Assembly: GCF_026965535.1 (NCBI RefSeq)
Contig: NZ_CP114039.1
Coordinates: 9,531,461 to 9,595,460 of the forward strand
DNA from: Corallococcus sp. NCRR
GTDB lineage: Bacteria; Myxococcota; Myxococcia; Myxococcales; Myxococcaceae
DNA: 64,000 nucleotides
Reading direction: 5' to 3'
Shown here: positions 44,300-52,564 of the stretch, in pieces
How positions within the stretch are numbered: the first letter of the stretch is position 1
How the letters are laid out: each line of letters opens with the position of its first letter
Program-made: the position numbers and the translations under genes
Notes under the pieces: model-generated
Told to the model about the DNA's origin: nothing
The model's database searches: none
Seen by the model: only the letters and a program-made list of their open reading frames with translations

Positions 44300-45472
44300 A
44301 TGAATCGGGAATGGAAGTCTTTCCAGCGCGTGGCGCTGCTGGGCGTGGTGTTGGCACTGGGTGCCTGCGGCAAGGACGAGGTCCAGGACCCGGGCCTGCA
44401 GCCGGGGGCGCAGGGGGAGATGGACTTCACGATGCCCACCGAGCCCCTCCGCCTGAAACTCGCCGTCAAAGCCGGCCAGCTCTACCGCTTCGTCTGCAGC
44501 CCCGCCACCCTGACGGGGTGCCGGCTTCAATTGCGAGACGCGACGTCGCTGGAGCCCCTGGGAGAGGCCCGGGCCACCAACATCCAGCAGAACAAGTGGG
44601 AGATCAGCCTCTTCTGGACGGCGTCCGCGACCGGGCCTGTCTTGATGGAGCTCCAGCCGAACATCCTCACGGAAGAAGGATTCGCAGGACAGTTCAGCTA
44701 CCAGTTCACGGAGGCCGCGGATGATGCGGGCGGCTCCACGGACGAGGCTGTCAACCAGCCGGTCACGCAGACGGAGACAACGTTCGAGGGCTCCCTGGAG
44801 ACCTCCGGCGACGTGGATGCCTGGCGGCTCTCCGTGCCCACGGACCACATCTTGCGCGCCGTCTGCCGGACGACGGAGGCCGGCAGCAACCCGGACATCG
44901 AGCTCCTCCGCCCGGATGGGACGTCCCTCGGCACCTACAACTACGGCGACTACACCTTCGGCGAGCCCCTCCCCTACATCGCCGTCAAGAACGTGGGAGG
45001 AGGAGACATCCTCCTGCGCGTCCAGTCCTATCAGCGGCAGCCCTCGACCTTCTCCCACCGGTACGAGTGCAGGGTCAGCGATGCAGGCCTGGATGACCAT
45101 GGGGACGTCGCGGCGCAGGCCACCCTTGTGACGGTGCCCGCGCAGGTGGACGTCGTCTTCGGCTCCAGGAATGACGTCGACGTGCTGGCCACGGACCTGA
45201 TCGAAGGTCACGTGTATCTCCTGAAGGACGCCACCGCCACCACTCCCAAGGGCGGCACCGCCACCCCCTATTGCGGCACCACGGTGACGGATGCCCAGGG
45301 CGCGCAGCAGGGCCCGAAGCTTGCCACTTACGGGGATGGGGCCCGGTTCACGGCCCCCACGAGCGGCCGGTATTTCCTCGCGCTCGAGCGCAGCTTCAGC
45401 GACGGCACCATCTGGATCGCAACCCAGAGCCACCGCTTCGAAATCACCGACGTCACCGAGGCCACGCCGTAG
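44300..45472 (+). CDS. Predicted lipoprotein with repeated pre-peptidase-like beta domains
   Basis: 390 residues. The signal peptide ends in lipobox LGAC (Cys about 23). The mature protein seems to hold three beta-sandwich units of about 110 residues, each with a pattern like RFVCSPATLTGCRLQLRD / SGDVDAWRLSVPTDHILRAVC / NDVDVLATDLIEGHVYLLKD. The D-x-D-x-W/Y pattern (GDVDAWRL, NDVDVLA) recalls bacterial pre-peptidase C-terminal (PPC) domains, which are secreted binding modules. Several Cys residues could form disulphides. No enzyme domain is visible. A very strong terminator follows at 45487. Confidence 0.75.
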   Translation: MNREWKSFQRVALLGVVLALGACGKDEVQDPGLQPGAQGEMDFTMPTEPLRLKLAVKAGQLYRFVCSPATLTGCRLQLRDATSLEPLGEARATNIQQNKWEISLFWTASATGPVLMELQPNILTEEGFAGQFSYQFTEAADDAGGSTDEAVNQPVTQTETTFEGSLETSGDVDAWRLSVPTDHILRAVCRTTEAGSNPDIELLRPDGTSLGTYNYGDYTFGEPLPYIAVKNVGGGDILLRVQSYQRQPSTFSHRYECRVSDAGLDDHGDVAAQATLVTVPAQVDVVFGSRNDVDVLATDLIEGHVYLLKDATATTPKGGTATPYCGTTVTDAQGAQQGPKLATYGDGARFTAPTSGRYFLALERSFSDGTIWIATQSHRFEITDVTEATP

Positions 45473-45486
45473 CACCGACTGTGTCT

Positions 45487-45519
45487 GGAGGGGCTGGATG
45501 GCAGTGTCCCAGCCCCTCC
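45487..45519 (+). terminator. Strong hairpin after the lipoprotein gene
   Basis: GGAGGGGCTGG (45487-45497) pairs perfectly with CCAGCCCCTCC (45509-45519), 11 pairs with an 11-base loop, 14 bases after the stop. No T-run follows. Confidence 0.75.
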
Positions 45520-45544
45520 GGCAAACAGGATACAGTCGCCGGCC

Positions 45545-46555
45545 GTGCCGAAAGACTTCCTCGACTTGGAGGCGACGCCGGAGCGGCTGCACGCGCTGGC
45601 GGACGCCGGAATCCTGAGACCGGACGCGTACGGGCGCGCGCTGCATCTGGCGGTCGCCTCGCCGGCCCGGCCCGCGTGGCGCGCGTTCCTGTCCACGACG
45701 TTGATGGCCCTGGGCTCGCTGCTGGTGCTGGCGGGCGTGGTGTACTTCTTCGCCTTCAACTGGGCGGCGCTGGGGCGCTTCTCGAAGCTGGGCCTCATCT
45801 GCCTGGGCATGGCCGGCGCGGCGGTGGGCGCGTGGCGGCTGGGCGACCGGCCCGCGGGCCAGTTCGCGCTGCTCGCCGCCGCGGTGCTGGTGGGCCCGCT
45901 GCTCGCCGTGTACGGACAGGCGTACCAGACGGGCGCGGATCCGTATGAGCTGTTCATCGGATGGGGCGTGCTCATCCTGCCGTGGGTGGCGCTGGCGCGC
46001 TTCACGCCGCTGTGGATGCTCCAGCTCGTGCTCGTCAACACGGGCGTCATCCTCTTCTGGGGCCAGCGCATGACGCGCGTCGAGTTCTACGAAGCGAGGC
46101 TCGCGCTGGTGCTGGGGCTGCTCAACGGGTTCGCCTGGGCGACATACGAGCACTTCGCCAACCAGAAGGTCTCCTGGCTCCAGGGGCGGTGGATGCCCCG
46201 CGTGTTGTCCCTCATGACGCTGGCGCCGCTGGTGACGCTGGGCATCCTGTTCATCGTGAGCAGGCATGACCGCTCGCTGGAGACCGGACTGTCCCTGCCG
46301 CTGGTGCTGGGGGCGCTGGCCGCCATCTACGCCCTGCACCGGCATCTGCACGGTGAGCTGTTCCTGCTCACGGTGGGCGCGCTGAGCGCCATCACGCTCG
46401 TCACCACGGCGGTGGGCTGGCTCCTCATGGAGGTCACGCACGCGGAGGAGCTGACCCTCTTCATCCTGCCCCTGGTGCTCATGGGCGAGGTGGGCCTGGC
46501 GGTGTACTGGCTGCGCCACGAGTCGCAGGCCACGGGCGTTTCGGAGGAGACCTGA
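45545..46555 (+). CDS. DUF2157 domain membrane protein
   Basis: 336 residues from a GTG. A short soluble N-terminus (about 1-50, helical) precedes eight to ten membrane helices. The DUF2157 signature region with GSLLVLAGVVYFFAFNWAALGRFSKLG (about 57-83) is clear. It forms a unit with the DUF4401 gene (two-base gap) and the GDYXXLXY gene (four-base overlap). This trio recurs in many bacteria, but its role is not established; membrane stress or transport has been suggested by context only. Confidence 0.85.
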   Translation: MPKDFLDLEATPERLHALADAGILRPDAYGRALHLAVASPARPAWRAFLSTTLMALGSLLVLAGVVYFFAFNWAALGRFSKLGLICLGMAGAAVGAWRLGDRPAGQFALLAAAVLVGPLLAVYGQAYQTGADPYELFIGWGVLILPWVALARFTPLWMLQLVLVNTGVILFWGQRMTRVEFYEARLALVLGLLNGFAWATYEHFANQKVSWLQGRWMPRVLSLMTLAPLVTLGILFIVSRHDRSLETGLSLPLVLGALAAIYALHRHLHGELFLLTVGALSAITLVTTAVGWLLMEVTHAEELTLFILPLVLMGEVGLAVYWLRHESQATGVSEET

Positions 46556-46557
46556 TC

Positions 46558-47667
46558 ATGGCCCTGCGACCGACCATTCAAGACGTGCTGGCGGGGCTCA
46601 AGGCCGAGGGCCACGTGGACGCGGAGGTGGACGCGCGCGCCCGCACCGCGCTGGAGGTCCGGCACAAGAAGCTGGGGGCCTCGCCCTGGTTCGTGAAGGC
46701 GCTGGCCGGCGGAGGCGCGTGGCTGTCCGCCGCCTTCCTGCTCAGCTTCTTCGCCTGCGTGGGCCTCTGGAAGGAGGAGGCAGCGCTTACCGGCCTGGGG
46801 CTCGCGCTGACGGTGGCGTCGGTGTTCCTGCGTCGGGCCACCCAGGGGCCCTTCATGGAGCAGCTCGCCCTGGCCCTGTGCATGGCGGGCGTGGGTTCGT
46901 TCCTCGTGGGGCTGGCGCAGCTGGACCAGAACACCGTCACCATCGCGTTCGCGGGGGCGGTGGTGTCGCTCGCGCTGCTGGCCGTGTTCCCGGACCTCAT
47001 CCTGTACTTCCTGGCGACCGTGGGGGTCTGCGTGTCCGTGGGCGTGCTGGCCGTCGAGGCCTTTGGGGGCGCGGGCGCGGACGTGTGGATGCTCGTGGGC
47101 ACGGCGGCGCTCTGCGGCCTGCTGCTGTACGAGCCCCGGCTGCGGCGCGGACAACTGGGCGCCCGCGTGGGGCCCATCGCCTTCGCGCTCGCGTGCGCCG
47201 CGCCCGGCTGGCTCTTGTTCCGCAGCTACGAGAACTCGCAGGAGGGCTTCCACTACGTCTTCCGCTTCGAGAGCGCGTTCGTCCCCAGCGCGTACATGGC
47301 CATCGCGCTGGCGCTCCTCGTGGTGTGGACGGGATGGCAGGTGCTGCGCGAGCTGGGGCTGGCGCATGAGCAGCGCGTCTGGATTCCCGCGGTCTGCGCG
47401 CTCGTGCTGCTCACGGGGATGACGCTGAACACGCCGGGCGTGCTGGTGGCGGTGCTGATGCTGACGCTCGGCTTCCACCGCCGCAGCCGCGTGATGCTGG
47501 GGCTGGCGGTGGCGTTCCTGCTGACGTTCGGCGCGTACTACTACTACGACCTGCACATCACGCTCTGGGCCAAGGCGCTCGCGCTCACGGGCAGCGGCCT
47601 GGTGCTGCTGGGCGTGCGGCAGTTCTTCCTGCGGCGGCACTCCGCCGTCCCCACGGAGGCCCGATGA
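46558..47667 (+). CDS. DUF4401 domain membrane protein
   Basis: 369 residues, starting two bases after the DUF2157 gene. The N-terminal 45 residues are soluble (TIQDVLAGLKAEGHVDAEVDARART), then about ten membrane helices to the end. The first span FVKALAGGGAWLSAAFLLSFF matches DUF4401 proteins. The stop overlaps the start of the next gene (ATGA). It probably forms a membrane complex with its DUF2157 neighbour, which has a similar layout and may be an ancient paralogue. Confidence 0.85.
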   Translation: MALRPTIQDVLAGLKAEGHVDAEVDARARTALEVRHKKLGASPWFVKALAGGGAWLSAAFLLSFFACVGLWKEEAALTGLGLALTVASVFLRRATQGPFMEQLALALCMAGVGSFLVGLAQLDQNTVTIAFAGAVVSLALLAVFPDLILYFLATVGVCVSVGVLAVEAFGGAGADVWMLVGTAALCGLLLYEPRLRRGQLGARVGPIAFALACAAPGWLLFRSYENSQEGFHYVFRFESAFVPSAYMAIALALLVVWTGWQVLRELGLAHEQRVWIPAVCALVLLTGMTLNTPGVLVAVLMLTLGFHRRSRVMLGLAVAFLLTFGAYYYYDLHITLWAKALALTGSGLVLLGVRQFFLRRHSAVPTEAR

Positions 47668-48161
47668 AACGCGGCGCCGTCATCTTCGGTGGGCTCGCGC
47701 TGGTGTTCGCCGCGCTCGCCTTCCTCGTCGTGCAGAAGGAGACCGTGCTCGCGCGGGGGCAGCCCGTGCTGCTGCGGCTGGCCCCGGTGGATCCACGCTC
47801 GCTCATCCAGGGCGACTACATGGTGCTCGACTACGCCATCAACCAGGGCTGGCGCGAGGGCCACGAGCAGCCCCAGGAGGACGGCAACGTGGTGCTGCGC
47901 CTGGATGAGCACGACGTAGGCGAGTTCGTGCGCTACGAGACGCCGGGCACCGAGCTCGCGCCCGGCGAGGTGCGCCTGCGCTTCCGCATCCGCAACTCGC
48001 AGATGCGCCTGGGCGCGGAGGCCTTCTTCTTCCAGGAGGGCCACGCGGAGCGCTACGCGAACGCGCGCTACGGCGAGCTGCGGGTGATGGACAACGGCAC
48101 CAGCGTGCTCGTGGGCCTGCGCGACGAGAACTACCAGCCGCTGGGCAGCGCCATCCGCTGA
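47664..48161 (+). CDS. GDYXXLXY family protein
   Basis: 165 residues. An N-terminal signal anchor (about 5-22) is followed by a periplasmic domain with the name-giving motif in IQGDYMVLDYAIN (about 50-62). A beta-rich remainder ends in DENYQPLGSAIR. The family is a fixed third partner of DUF2157 and DUF4401 genes. No catalytic residues are known. The stop codon lies inside a perfect hairpin (48144-48174) facing the sigma-54 regulator gene. Confidence 0.88.
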   Translation: MKRGAVIFGGLALVFAALAFLVVQKETVLARGQPVLLRLAPVDPRSLIQGDYMVLDYAINQGWREGHEQPQEDGNVVLRLDEHDVGEFVRYETPGTELAPGEVRLRFRIRNSQMRLGAEAFFFQEGHAERYANARYGELRVMDNGTSVLVGLRDENYQPLGSAIR

Positions 48162-48174
48162 AGAAGGCGCTGCC
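48144..48174. terminator. Bidirectional hairpin across a stop codon
   Basis: GGCAGCGCC (48144-48152) pairs perfectly with GGCGCTGCC (48166-48174). It includes the end of the GDYXXLXY gene and ends nine bases before the stop of the convergent regulator gene. Confidence 0.55.
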
Positions 48175-48182
48175 CTCGCGCG

Positions 48183-49907
48183 TCAGTCCGAGTCCTCGTT
48201 CTCCAGCAGGTCGGAGAACGGGGAGCCCCCCTCGCCCAGCGCCTTGTAGAGGCCGTCCACCTTCTCCAGCTCGCGCTTGAGCGCCTTGTGGTGGTTGCGG
48301 TTCTTCACCAGGCTCTCGCGGCCCAGCAGGCGGAAGGCCTCGTCGCGGCCCACCTGACGGATGGCCGTGCCCAGCACCAGCCCGCGGAAGCCGTCCGCGT
48401 AGTCCAGGTCCAGCGGGCTGCCGCGCCTGCGGGCCTCCCCGACGAAGGCCTGCGCCGCGGCCCGCAGCGCCTCCGGCAGCGGACGGGCCCCAGGGGACTG
48501 CTCGTAGCCCAGCGCCTCGGCCACGTGCTTCTCCTGCAGCACGAGGTCGACCGTGCCATTGCCCGCCTGCCCCACCATCGCCAGCGAGTACGCACGCCGC
48601 ACGATGTTGTCGAGCTGCCGCAGGTTGCCCGGCCACGAGCTGGTGGTCAGCAGCACCTCCGCCTCCGGTGCCAGCCGCGCGGAGCCTTCCGGCAGCCGCT
48701 CGCGGTGGCGGCGGTTCACCATGTACCGCGCCCAGAGGGGAATCTCGTCCTGCCGGTCCTGCAGGGGCGGCATGCGCACCGGCAGCACGTTCACGCGGTA
48801 GTACAGGTCCTCGCGGAAGCGGCCGGCGCGCACCTGCGCGTGCAGGTCCGCGTTGGTGCCGATGATGAAGCGCACGTCCGCGAGCTTCTCGCCGGTGCCC
48901 TCGCCCAGCGGCCGGTAGCTGCGCGATTCCAGGAGGTGCAGCAGGCCCGCCTGCGCCTTCAGCGACAGCTTGTCGATTTCGTCGATGAACAGCGTGCCGC
49001 CGTCCGAGCGGGCCACCACGCCCGGCGCGTCGCGCACCGCGCCGGTGAAGGCGCCCTTCTTCCAGCCGAAGAGCTCCGCCATCTGGAGGTCCTCCGGCAC
49101 CGTCACCAGGTCCAGCGTCTCGAAGGGCTTGCCCCGGCGGCCGGAGCGCTCATGGCACCAGCGCGCCAGGCGCGACTTGCCCGCGCCCGTGGCCCCGCTC
49201 ACGAGGATGGTCTCGTCCTGGAGCGCGAAGGTCCTGAGAATCGGCAGCAGCTCCGCCATGGAGCGGCCCACCACGGGGAGGAACTCGTCCACCTCCGGCG
49301 TGGCCACCGGCCGCTGCGGCAGCGCGGTGAGGTACGGCGCGGCGATGTCCGTGAGCAGTTGGAGCAGGTCGCCCGCGTCGCGCCAGACGAACTCCTGCCC
49401 CATGGCGGCCAGGCAGTCCGCCTCCAGCGAAATCATGCCCTCCATGCCCGCGGGCGTGCGCAGGGGCAGCACGCACACGTGCGTGGCGTGGCGGCCCAGG
49501 AAGCGCTGCTTGCTCTCGTTGCTGTGGAAGCCCGCGAGGCCCGGGTCGCCCGTCACCGGCGCGTCCGGCGCGTGCGGCTGCACCGTGCCGATGTTCACGT
49601 CGATGGACACCGCGCACCGGTGCTCCACCACCGCGCGCCACGCCGTGGCGGAGGTGAAGAAGGGCGTCCCGACGCCCGCGTCCGTCACCTCGCGCGCGCC
49701 CACGTCCAGCGCCGCCAGCCGGCGGTACGCCTCACCGGGGCGGAGGTGGACGATGCCGCGCAGGACCCGGGCCCGGCCCGCATAGCGGCTGGCCGCCACC
49801 GCGCCTTCCGCCACGGCCAGCATCCGACGCAACGTCGCCGCCGCCGCGGTCTCGAAGTCCCTGGAATCCCGAAGCGCAGCCATGAGCTGCGCCAACTCGT
49901 CTTGCAT
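48183..49907 (-). CDS. Sigma-54-dependent transcriptional activator with GAF-like sensor domain
   Basis: 574 residues from ATG 49907 (GAGGGG upstream). Residues 1-215 resemble a GAF sensor (FFTSATAWRAVVEHRCAVSIDV; GMISLEADCLAAMGQEF). The AAA+ domain has Walker A GATGAGKS (about 239-246), the sigma-54-contacting loop GAFTGA (about 285-290), Walker B GGTLFIDEIDKL and the R-fingers in FREDLYYRVNVLPV. The C-terminal 100 residues hold a possible divergent helix-turn-helix (IRQVGRDEAFRLLGRESLVK). No receiver domain, so it is ligand- or partner-controlled. A sigma-54 promoter and inverted repeats upstream suggest autoregulation. Confidence 0.92.
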   Translation of the reverse strand: MQDELAQLMAALRDSRDFETAAAATLRRMLAVAEGAVAASRYAGRARVLRGIVHLRPGEAYRRLAALDVGAREVTDAGVGTPFFTSATAWRAVVEHRCAVSIDVNIGTVQPHAPDAPVTGDPGLAGFHSNESKQRFLGRHATHVCVLPLRTPAGMEGMISLEADCLAAMGQEFVWRDAGDLLQLLTDIAAPYLTALPQRPVATPEVDEFLPVVGRSMAELLPILRTFALQDETILVSGATGAGKSRLARWCHERSGRRGKPFETLDLVTVPEDLQMAELFGWKKGAFTGAVRDAPGVVARSDGGTLFIDEIDKLSLKAQAGLLHLLESRSYRPLGEGTGEKLADVRFIIGTNADLHAQVRAGRFREDLYYRVNVLPVRMPPLQDRQDEIPLWARYMVNRRHRERLPEGSARLAPEAEVLLTTSSWPGNLRQLDNIVRRAYSLAMVGQAGNGTVDLVLQEKHVAEALGYEQSPGARPLPEALRAAAQAFVGEARRRGSPLDLDYADGFRGLVLGTAIRQVGRDEAFRLLGRESLVKNRNHHKALKRELEKVDGLYKALGEGGSPFSDLLENEDSD

Positions 49908-50100
49908 CCCCTCGCCTCCCGTGCGGAAGCCGCGCCACCTCCGACCGGCGAAGCCGTCCAAAAAGCAGACGCGGACTCTATCGGAGATGACGGGGAGGTG
50001 CGGATTCAGATGGAGAGCGCGGAAGGAGCGGCCCCTCCTTCCGCGCTCCGGGTGCATCTGGATGCGGTACACGCCGTTGCCGGCGTATGGGCGGGACGCA

Positions 50101-50118
50101 TTGCGGATGTCGTGCCAA
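50101..50118 (-). promoter_or_regulatory. Sigma-54 (-24/-12) promoter of the activator gene
   Basis: Minus strand TTGGCACGACATCCGCAA: -24 TGGCACG is a perfect match and the -12 GC is at the exact required spacing (consensus TGGCACG-N4-TTGC; here CCGC). Transcription would start near 50091, about 185 bases before the ATG. Confidence 0.72.
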
Positions 50119-50169
50119 GCATGGGAACCCAATGATTTCGCGGGCTCACGGTGCACACCCCCATCAGAC

Positions 50170-50209
50170 TGCGTCCAAATGGTACGCAGACGCGTCCGCA
50201 CAGGACGCA
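50170..50209. promoter_or_regulatory. Candidate enhancer (activator-binding) inverted repeats
   Basis: Perfect 7-bp inverted repeat TGCGTCC (50170-50176) and GGACGCA (50203-50209), enclosing a near-palindrome GCAGACGCGTCCGC (about 50185-50198). They lie about 55-95 bases upstream of the -24 element, the usual distance for sigma-54 activator sites. Confidence 0.5.
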
Positions 50210-50276
50210 AAGGCCCCCTGACGGTGGGGTCCCCATGCCTGTCGGACCGCGCCTCCCGAACAGGCAGGCAGCCGGG

Positions 50277-50948
50277 TCATTCCATACCAGTCAGGGAGAA
50301 GTGGGGCAGGTTCCAGCCACGCCAGACGCTGACCATGCGCAGCGCGAAGCAGGTGATGCCGCCCAGCAGGGCCATGGTGCGCGAGGGCCGTCCCAGCCGC
50401 TGGCCCACCACCATGACGAGCGCCCCGGCGAGCGCCGCCACGGCGTAGATGTCCGCGCGCAACACGGTGGGCACGTGGTTGAGGAAGAGGTCGCGCAGGG
50501 TGCCGCCGCCGGAGCCGGTGATGGCGGCCATGAGCACGGCCATCAGCGGACGCAGGCCGTAGTCCAGCGCCTTGCGGGCCCCGGCGATGGCGAACAGGGA
50601 CAGCCCCGCGGCGTCCAGCGTGACGAGCAGCAGGGGCGGCACGTACGTCACGAAGCGGTGGAGCAGGAGCACCGTCGCGCCGCCCGCGAAGGCGACCAGC
50701 GCGTAGCGCTCGTCCCGGATGGAGTTGGGGGGCGTCGCGCCGATGAGCAGGTCGCGGAGGATGCCGCCGCCCAGCGCGGTGGCGAACGACAGGACCATGA
50801 CGCCCAGCGGATCCAACCCGCCCGCGATGGCCGCGATGGCGCCCTCCACCGCGAAGACGTAGGTGCCGGCGAAGTCCAGCCCCAGCAGCAGCCGCGCCTC
50901 GCGGCCGTTGACGCGCGCCCCTGTCCCCGCCGCCACGGTGGGTTCCAT
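50277..50948 (-). CDS. TRIC-type cation channel family protein (UPF0126)
   Basis: 223 residues from ATG 50948. Seven membrane helices in two inverted-related repeats, each with the family motif GGGxxRD (GGGILRDLLIG, about 58-68; GGGTLRDLFLN, about 145-155). Prokaryotic TRIC proteins are trimeric potassium/cation channels with one pore per subunit. It is the last gene of a long minus-strand run, 20 bases after the methyltransferase stop. The frame is open further upstream, but that part overlaps the methyltransferase gene. Confidence 0.9.
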   Translation of the reverse strand: MEPTVAAGTGARVNGREARLLLGLDFAGTYVFAVEGAIAAIAGGLDPLGVMVLSFATALGGGILRDLLIGATPPNSIRDERYALVAFAGGATVLLLHRFVTYVPPLLLVTLDAAGLSLFAIAGARKALDYGLRPLMAVLMAAITGSGGGTLRDLFLNHVPTVLRADIYAVAALAGALVMVVGQRLGRPSRTMALLGGITCFALRMVSVWRGWNLPHFSLTGME

Positions 50949-50968
50949 GGCGGCGACGCTAGCACCCG

Positions 50969-51766
50969 TCAGGCCTGGGAGGCGGCGTCCGGCTTCAGCA
51001 CGAAGACGCGGTCCAGGCGCGGGCTGCCGCGCCCCACGGGCGAGTCCAGGTCGTAGTCGAAGTCGAACGTGGCCGCGACGCGCAGGCCGGACTTGCGGAA
51101 CAGGCGCTTCACCTGGGCCTCGTCGTACGTGCGGAAGTACCACGTCGTCTCGATGAGCCAGTCCTTGTCCGGCCCGGTGACGCGCAGGCGGTTGCGCATG
51201 GGCGAGCGGCGCAGGCGCTGCTCCGGCAGGCCCTCGTGCGTGTTGCACACGACCTTGTCCTTCCCCACCTGCCCCACCCAGCGCTCGTGCTCCGGCCCGG
51301 AGCGCGCGTAGTCCGTGAGGTGGAAGCCCAGCACGTAGATGCCGTCCGGATTGAGCAGGCGGCGGGTGCCGGTGAGGTGCTCCACCGCGGCCTTCTCGCT
51401 GTCCAGGTAGCGGAAGGTGGAGACCAGCGTGTGGGCCAGGTCCACGCGCCCCTCCAGCGCCGGGTCGAAGAAGTCCTCCATGCGCGCCTGGGACAGCTTC
51501 ACGCGGCGGCGCTCCGCGGGGGACAGGCGCTTGCGCGCGTGCGCGAGCATGGCCTCCGACAAGTCATAGCCCGCGACCTTCAGGCCCCGGCTCGCGGCCT
51601 CCGCCACCAGCCGGCCCGCGCCGCACGCGGGCTCCAGCCACTGGTTGCCGCCCGTGCCGAAGCGCCGGCTCAGCTCCTGGAGGAAGTCCGCCTCGCGCAC
51701 GGTGTCCGTGCCGAAGATGGCCTCGTAGTACTCCGGATGCTCGTACCAGTCCTTGCGTCGTTCCAT
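50969..51766 (-). CDS. Class I SAM-dependent methyltransferase
   Basis: 265 residues. Rossmann methyltransferase with motif I WLEPACGAGRLVAEAASRG (about 42-60), an acidic end of strand 2 (KVAGYDLSEAML) and motif II-like VDLAHTLVSTFRYLD (about 110). The N-terminus DWYEHPEYYEAIFG is typical of many uncharacterised small-molecule methyltransferases. The C-terminal half is beta-rich with IETTWYFRTYDEAQVKRLF. Substrate unknown. It lies seven bases downstream of the ZIP transporter gene. Confidence 0.85.
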   Translation of the reverse strand: MERRKDWYEHPEYYEAIFGTDTVREADFLQELSRRFGTGGNQWLEPACGAGRLVAEAASRGLKVAGYDLSEAMLAHARKRLSPAERRRVKLSQARMEDFFDPALEGRVDLAHTLVSTFRYLDSEKAAVEHLTGTRRLLNPDGIYVLGFHLTDYARSGPEHERWVGQVGKDKVVCNTHEGLPEQRLRRSPMRNRLRVTGPDKDWLIETTWYFRTYDEAQVKRLFRKSGLRVAATFDFDYDLDSPVGRGSPRLDRVFVLKPDAASQA

Positions 51767-51773
51767 GGTGCCG

Positions 51774-52532
51774 TCAGTGCTCCGTGTGCCCCAGGACGCG
51801 CGCGAGCACGAACATCACCAGCAACCCGGCTGCCAATGCCACCAGGTTGCGTCCGGGCTTGTCCCGGCCGTGCTTGTTCACGTGCGGCAGCAGGTCCGAC
51901 ACGGCGATGTAGAGGAAGGTGCCGGCGGAGAAGGCCAGGGCCTTGGGCGCCAGCGACTGGAAGCTCAGCACCGCGTCGAAGCCGAAGTAGAGCACCGCGC
52001 CCACCGGCACCATCAGGCCGTACAGCGCGGTGTACGCCAGGATGGTGCCGCGCTTCTTGCCCTCCGCCTGGAGGATGGATGCGAGCGACAGCGACGAGGG
52101 AATCTTGTGCGCGGTGATGGCCAGGAGCGCCATGGCGCCCACGCCCTCCTTCACCGAGGAGCCCAGCGCGATGCCGTCGAAGAGCGTGTGCGTGGACAGG
52201 CCCAGGAACGCGCTGAAGCCCAGCGCGTGGCCATGCACGTGCTCCGCGCAGTCCGGCGGCTCCTCGCAGGCGTGGGCCAGCAGGTAGCGCTCCAGCACCA
52301 GCACGAAGAGGAAGCCCATGGGCACGAGCGCGAAGGCCCACCAGCCGCCGCCCTCGTAGGCCTCCGGGAGCATGTGGAAGAAGGCCGCGCCGAACATCAC
52401 GCCCGCCGCGAAGGCCAGGAACGTCACGAGCCGCGTGGAGCGGTCATTGAAGATGACCACGCCCGCGCCGGCCAGCGCGCTCACCACGACGATGAAGGAA
52501 TACAGGACGACTTCGGCCACGACCGGCGACAT
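51774..52532 (-). CDS. ZIP family metal transporter
   Basis: 252 residues with eight predicted membrane helices. The metal path is marked in helix 4 by LSTHTLFDGIALG (His, Asp) and helix 5 by ITAHKIPSSLSLAS (His-x-x-Pro variant of HEIPEG). His-rich loop with EEPPDCAEHVHGHALG (about 130-145) lies before helix 4. ZIP proteins import zinc, iron or manganese. The helix 5 motif has Lys-Ile-Pro in place of Glu-x-Pro-x-Gly, so metal coordination may differ. It lies about 30 bases after the COG3014 gene. Confidence 0.88.
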   Translation of the reverse strand: MSPVVAEVVLYSFIVVVSALAGAGVVIFNDRSTRLVTFLAFAAGVMFGAAFFHMLPEAYEGGGWWAFALVPMGFLFVLVLERYLLAHACEEPPDCAEHVHGHALGFSAFLGLSTHTLFDGIALGSSVKEGVGAMALLAITAHKIPSSLSLASILQAEGKKRGTILAYTALYGLMVPVGAVLYFGFDAVLSFQSLAPKALAFSAGTFLYIAVSDLLPHVNKHGRDKPGRNLVALAAGLLVMFVLARVLGHTEH

Positions 52533-52564
52533 GGGGCGCGCACCCTACTCCCAAAACGACGCCG

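Larger units (their letters stand above)
49908..50276 (-). other. Intergenic region between TRIC and activator genes
   Basis: About 370 bases. It holds the sigma-54 promoter, the inverted repeats and, close to the TRIC stop, a GGACCCC/GGGGGCC imperfect hairpin followed by TTT on the minus strand (about 50209-50235) that may terminate the upstream operon. The rest is the activator leader. Confidence 0.55.

Noticed and set aside
49908-50210. Upstream extension of the sigma-54 activator frame by about 100 residues
   Set aside because: The extension crosses the sigma-54 promoter and has no ribosome site; ATG 49907 has GAGGGG at proper distance.
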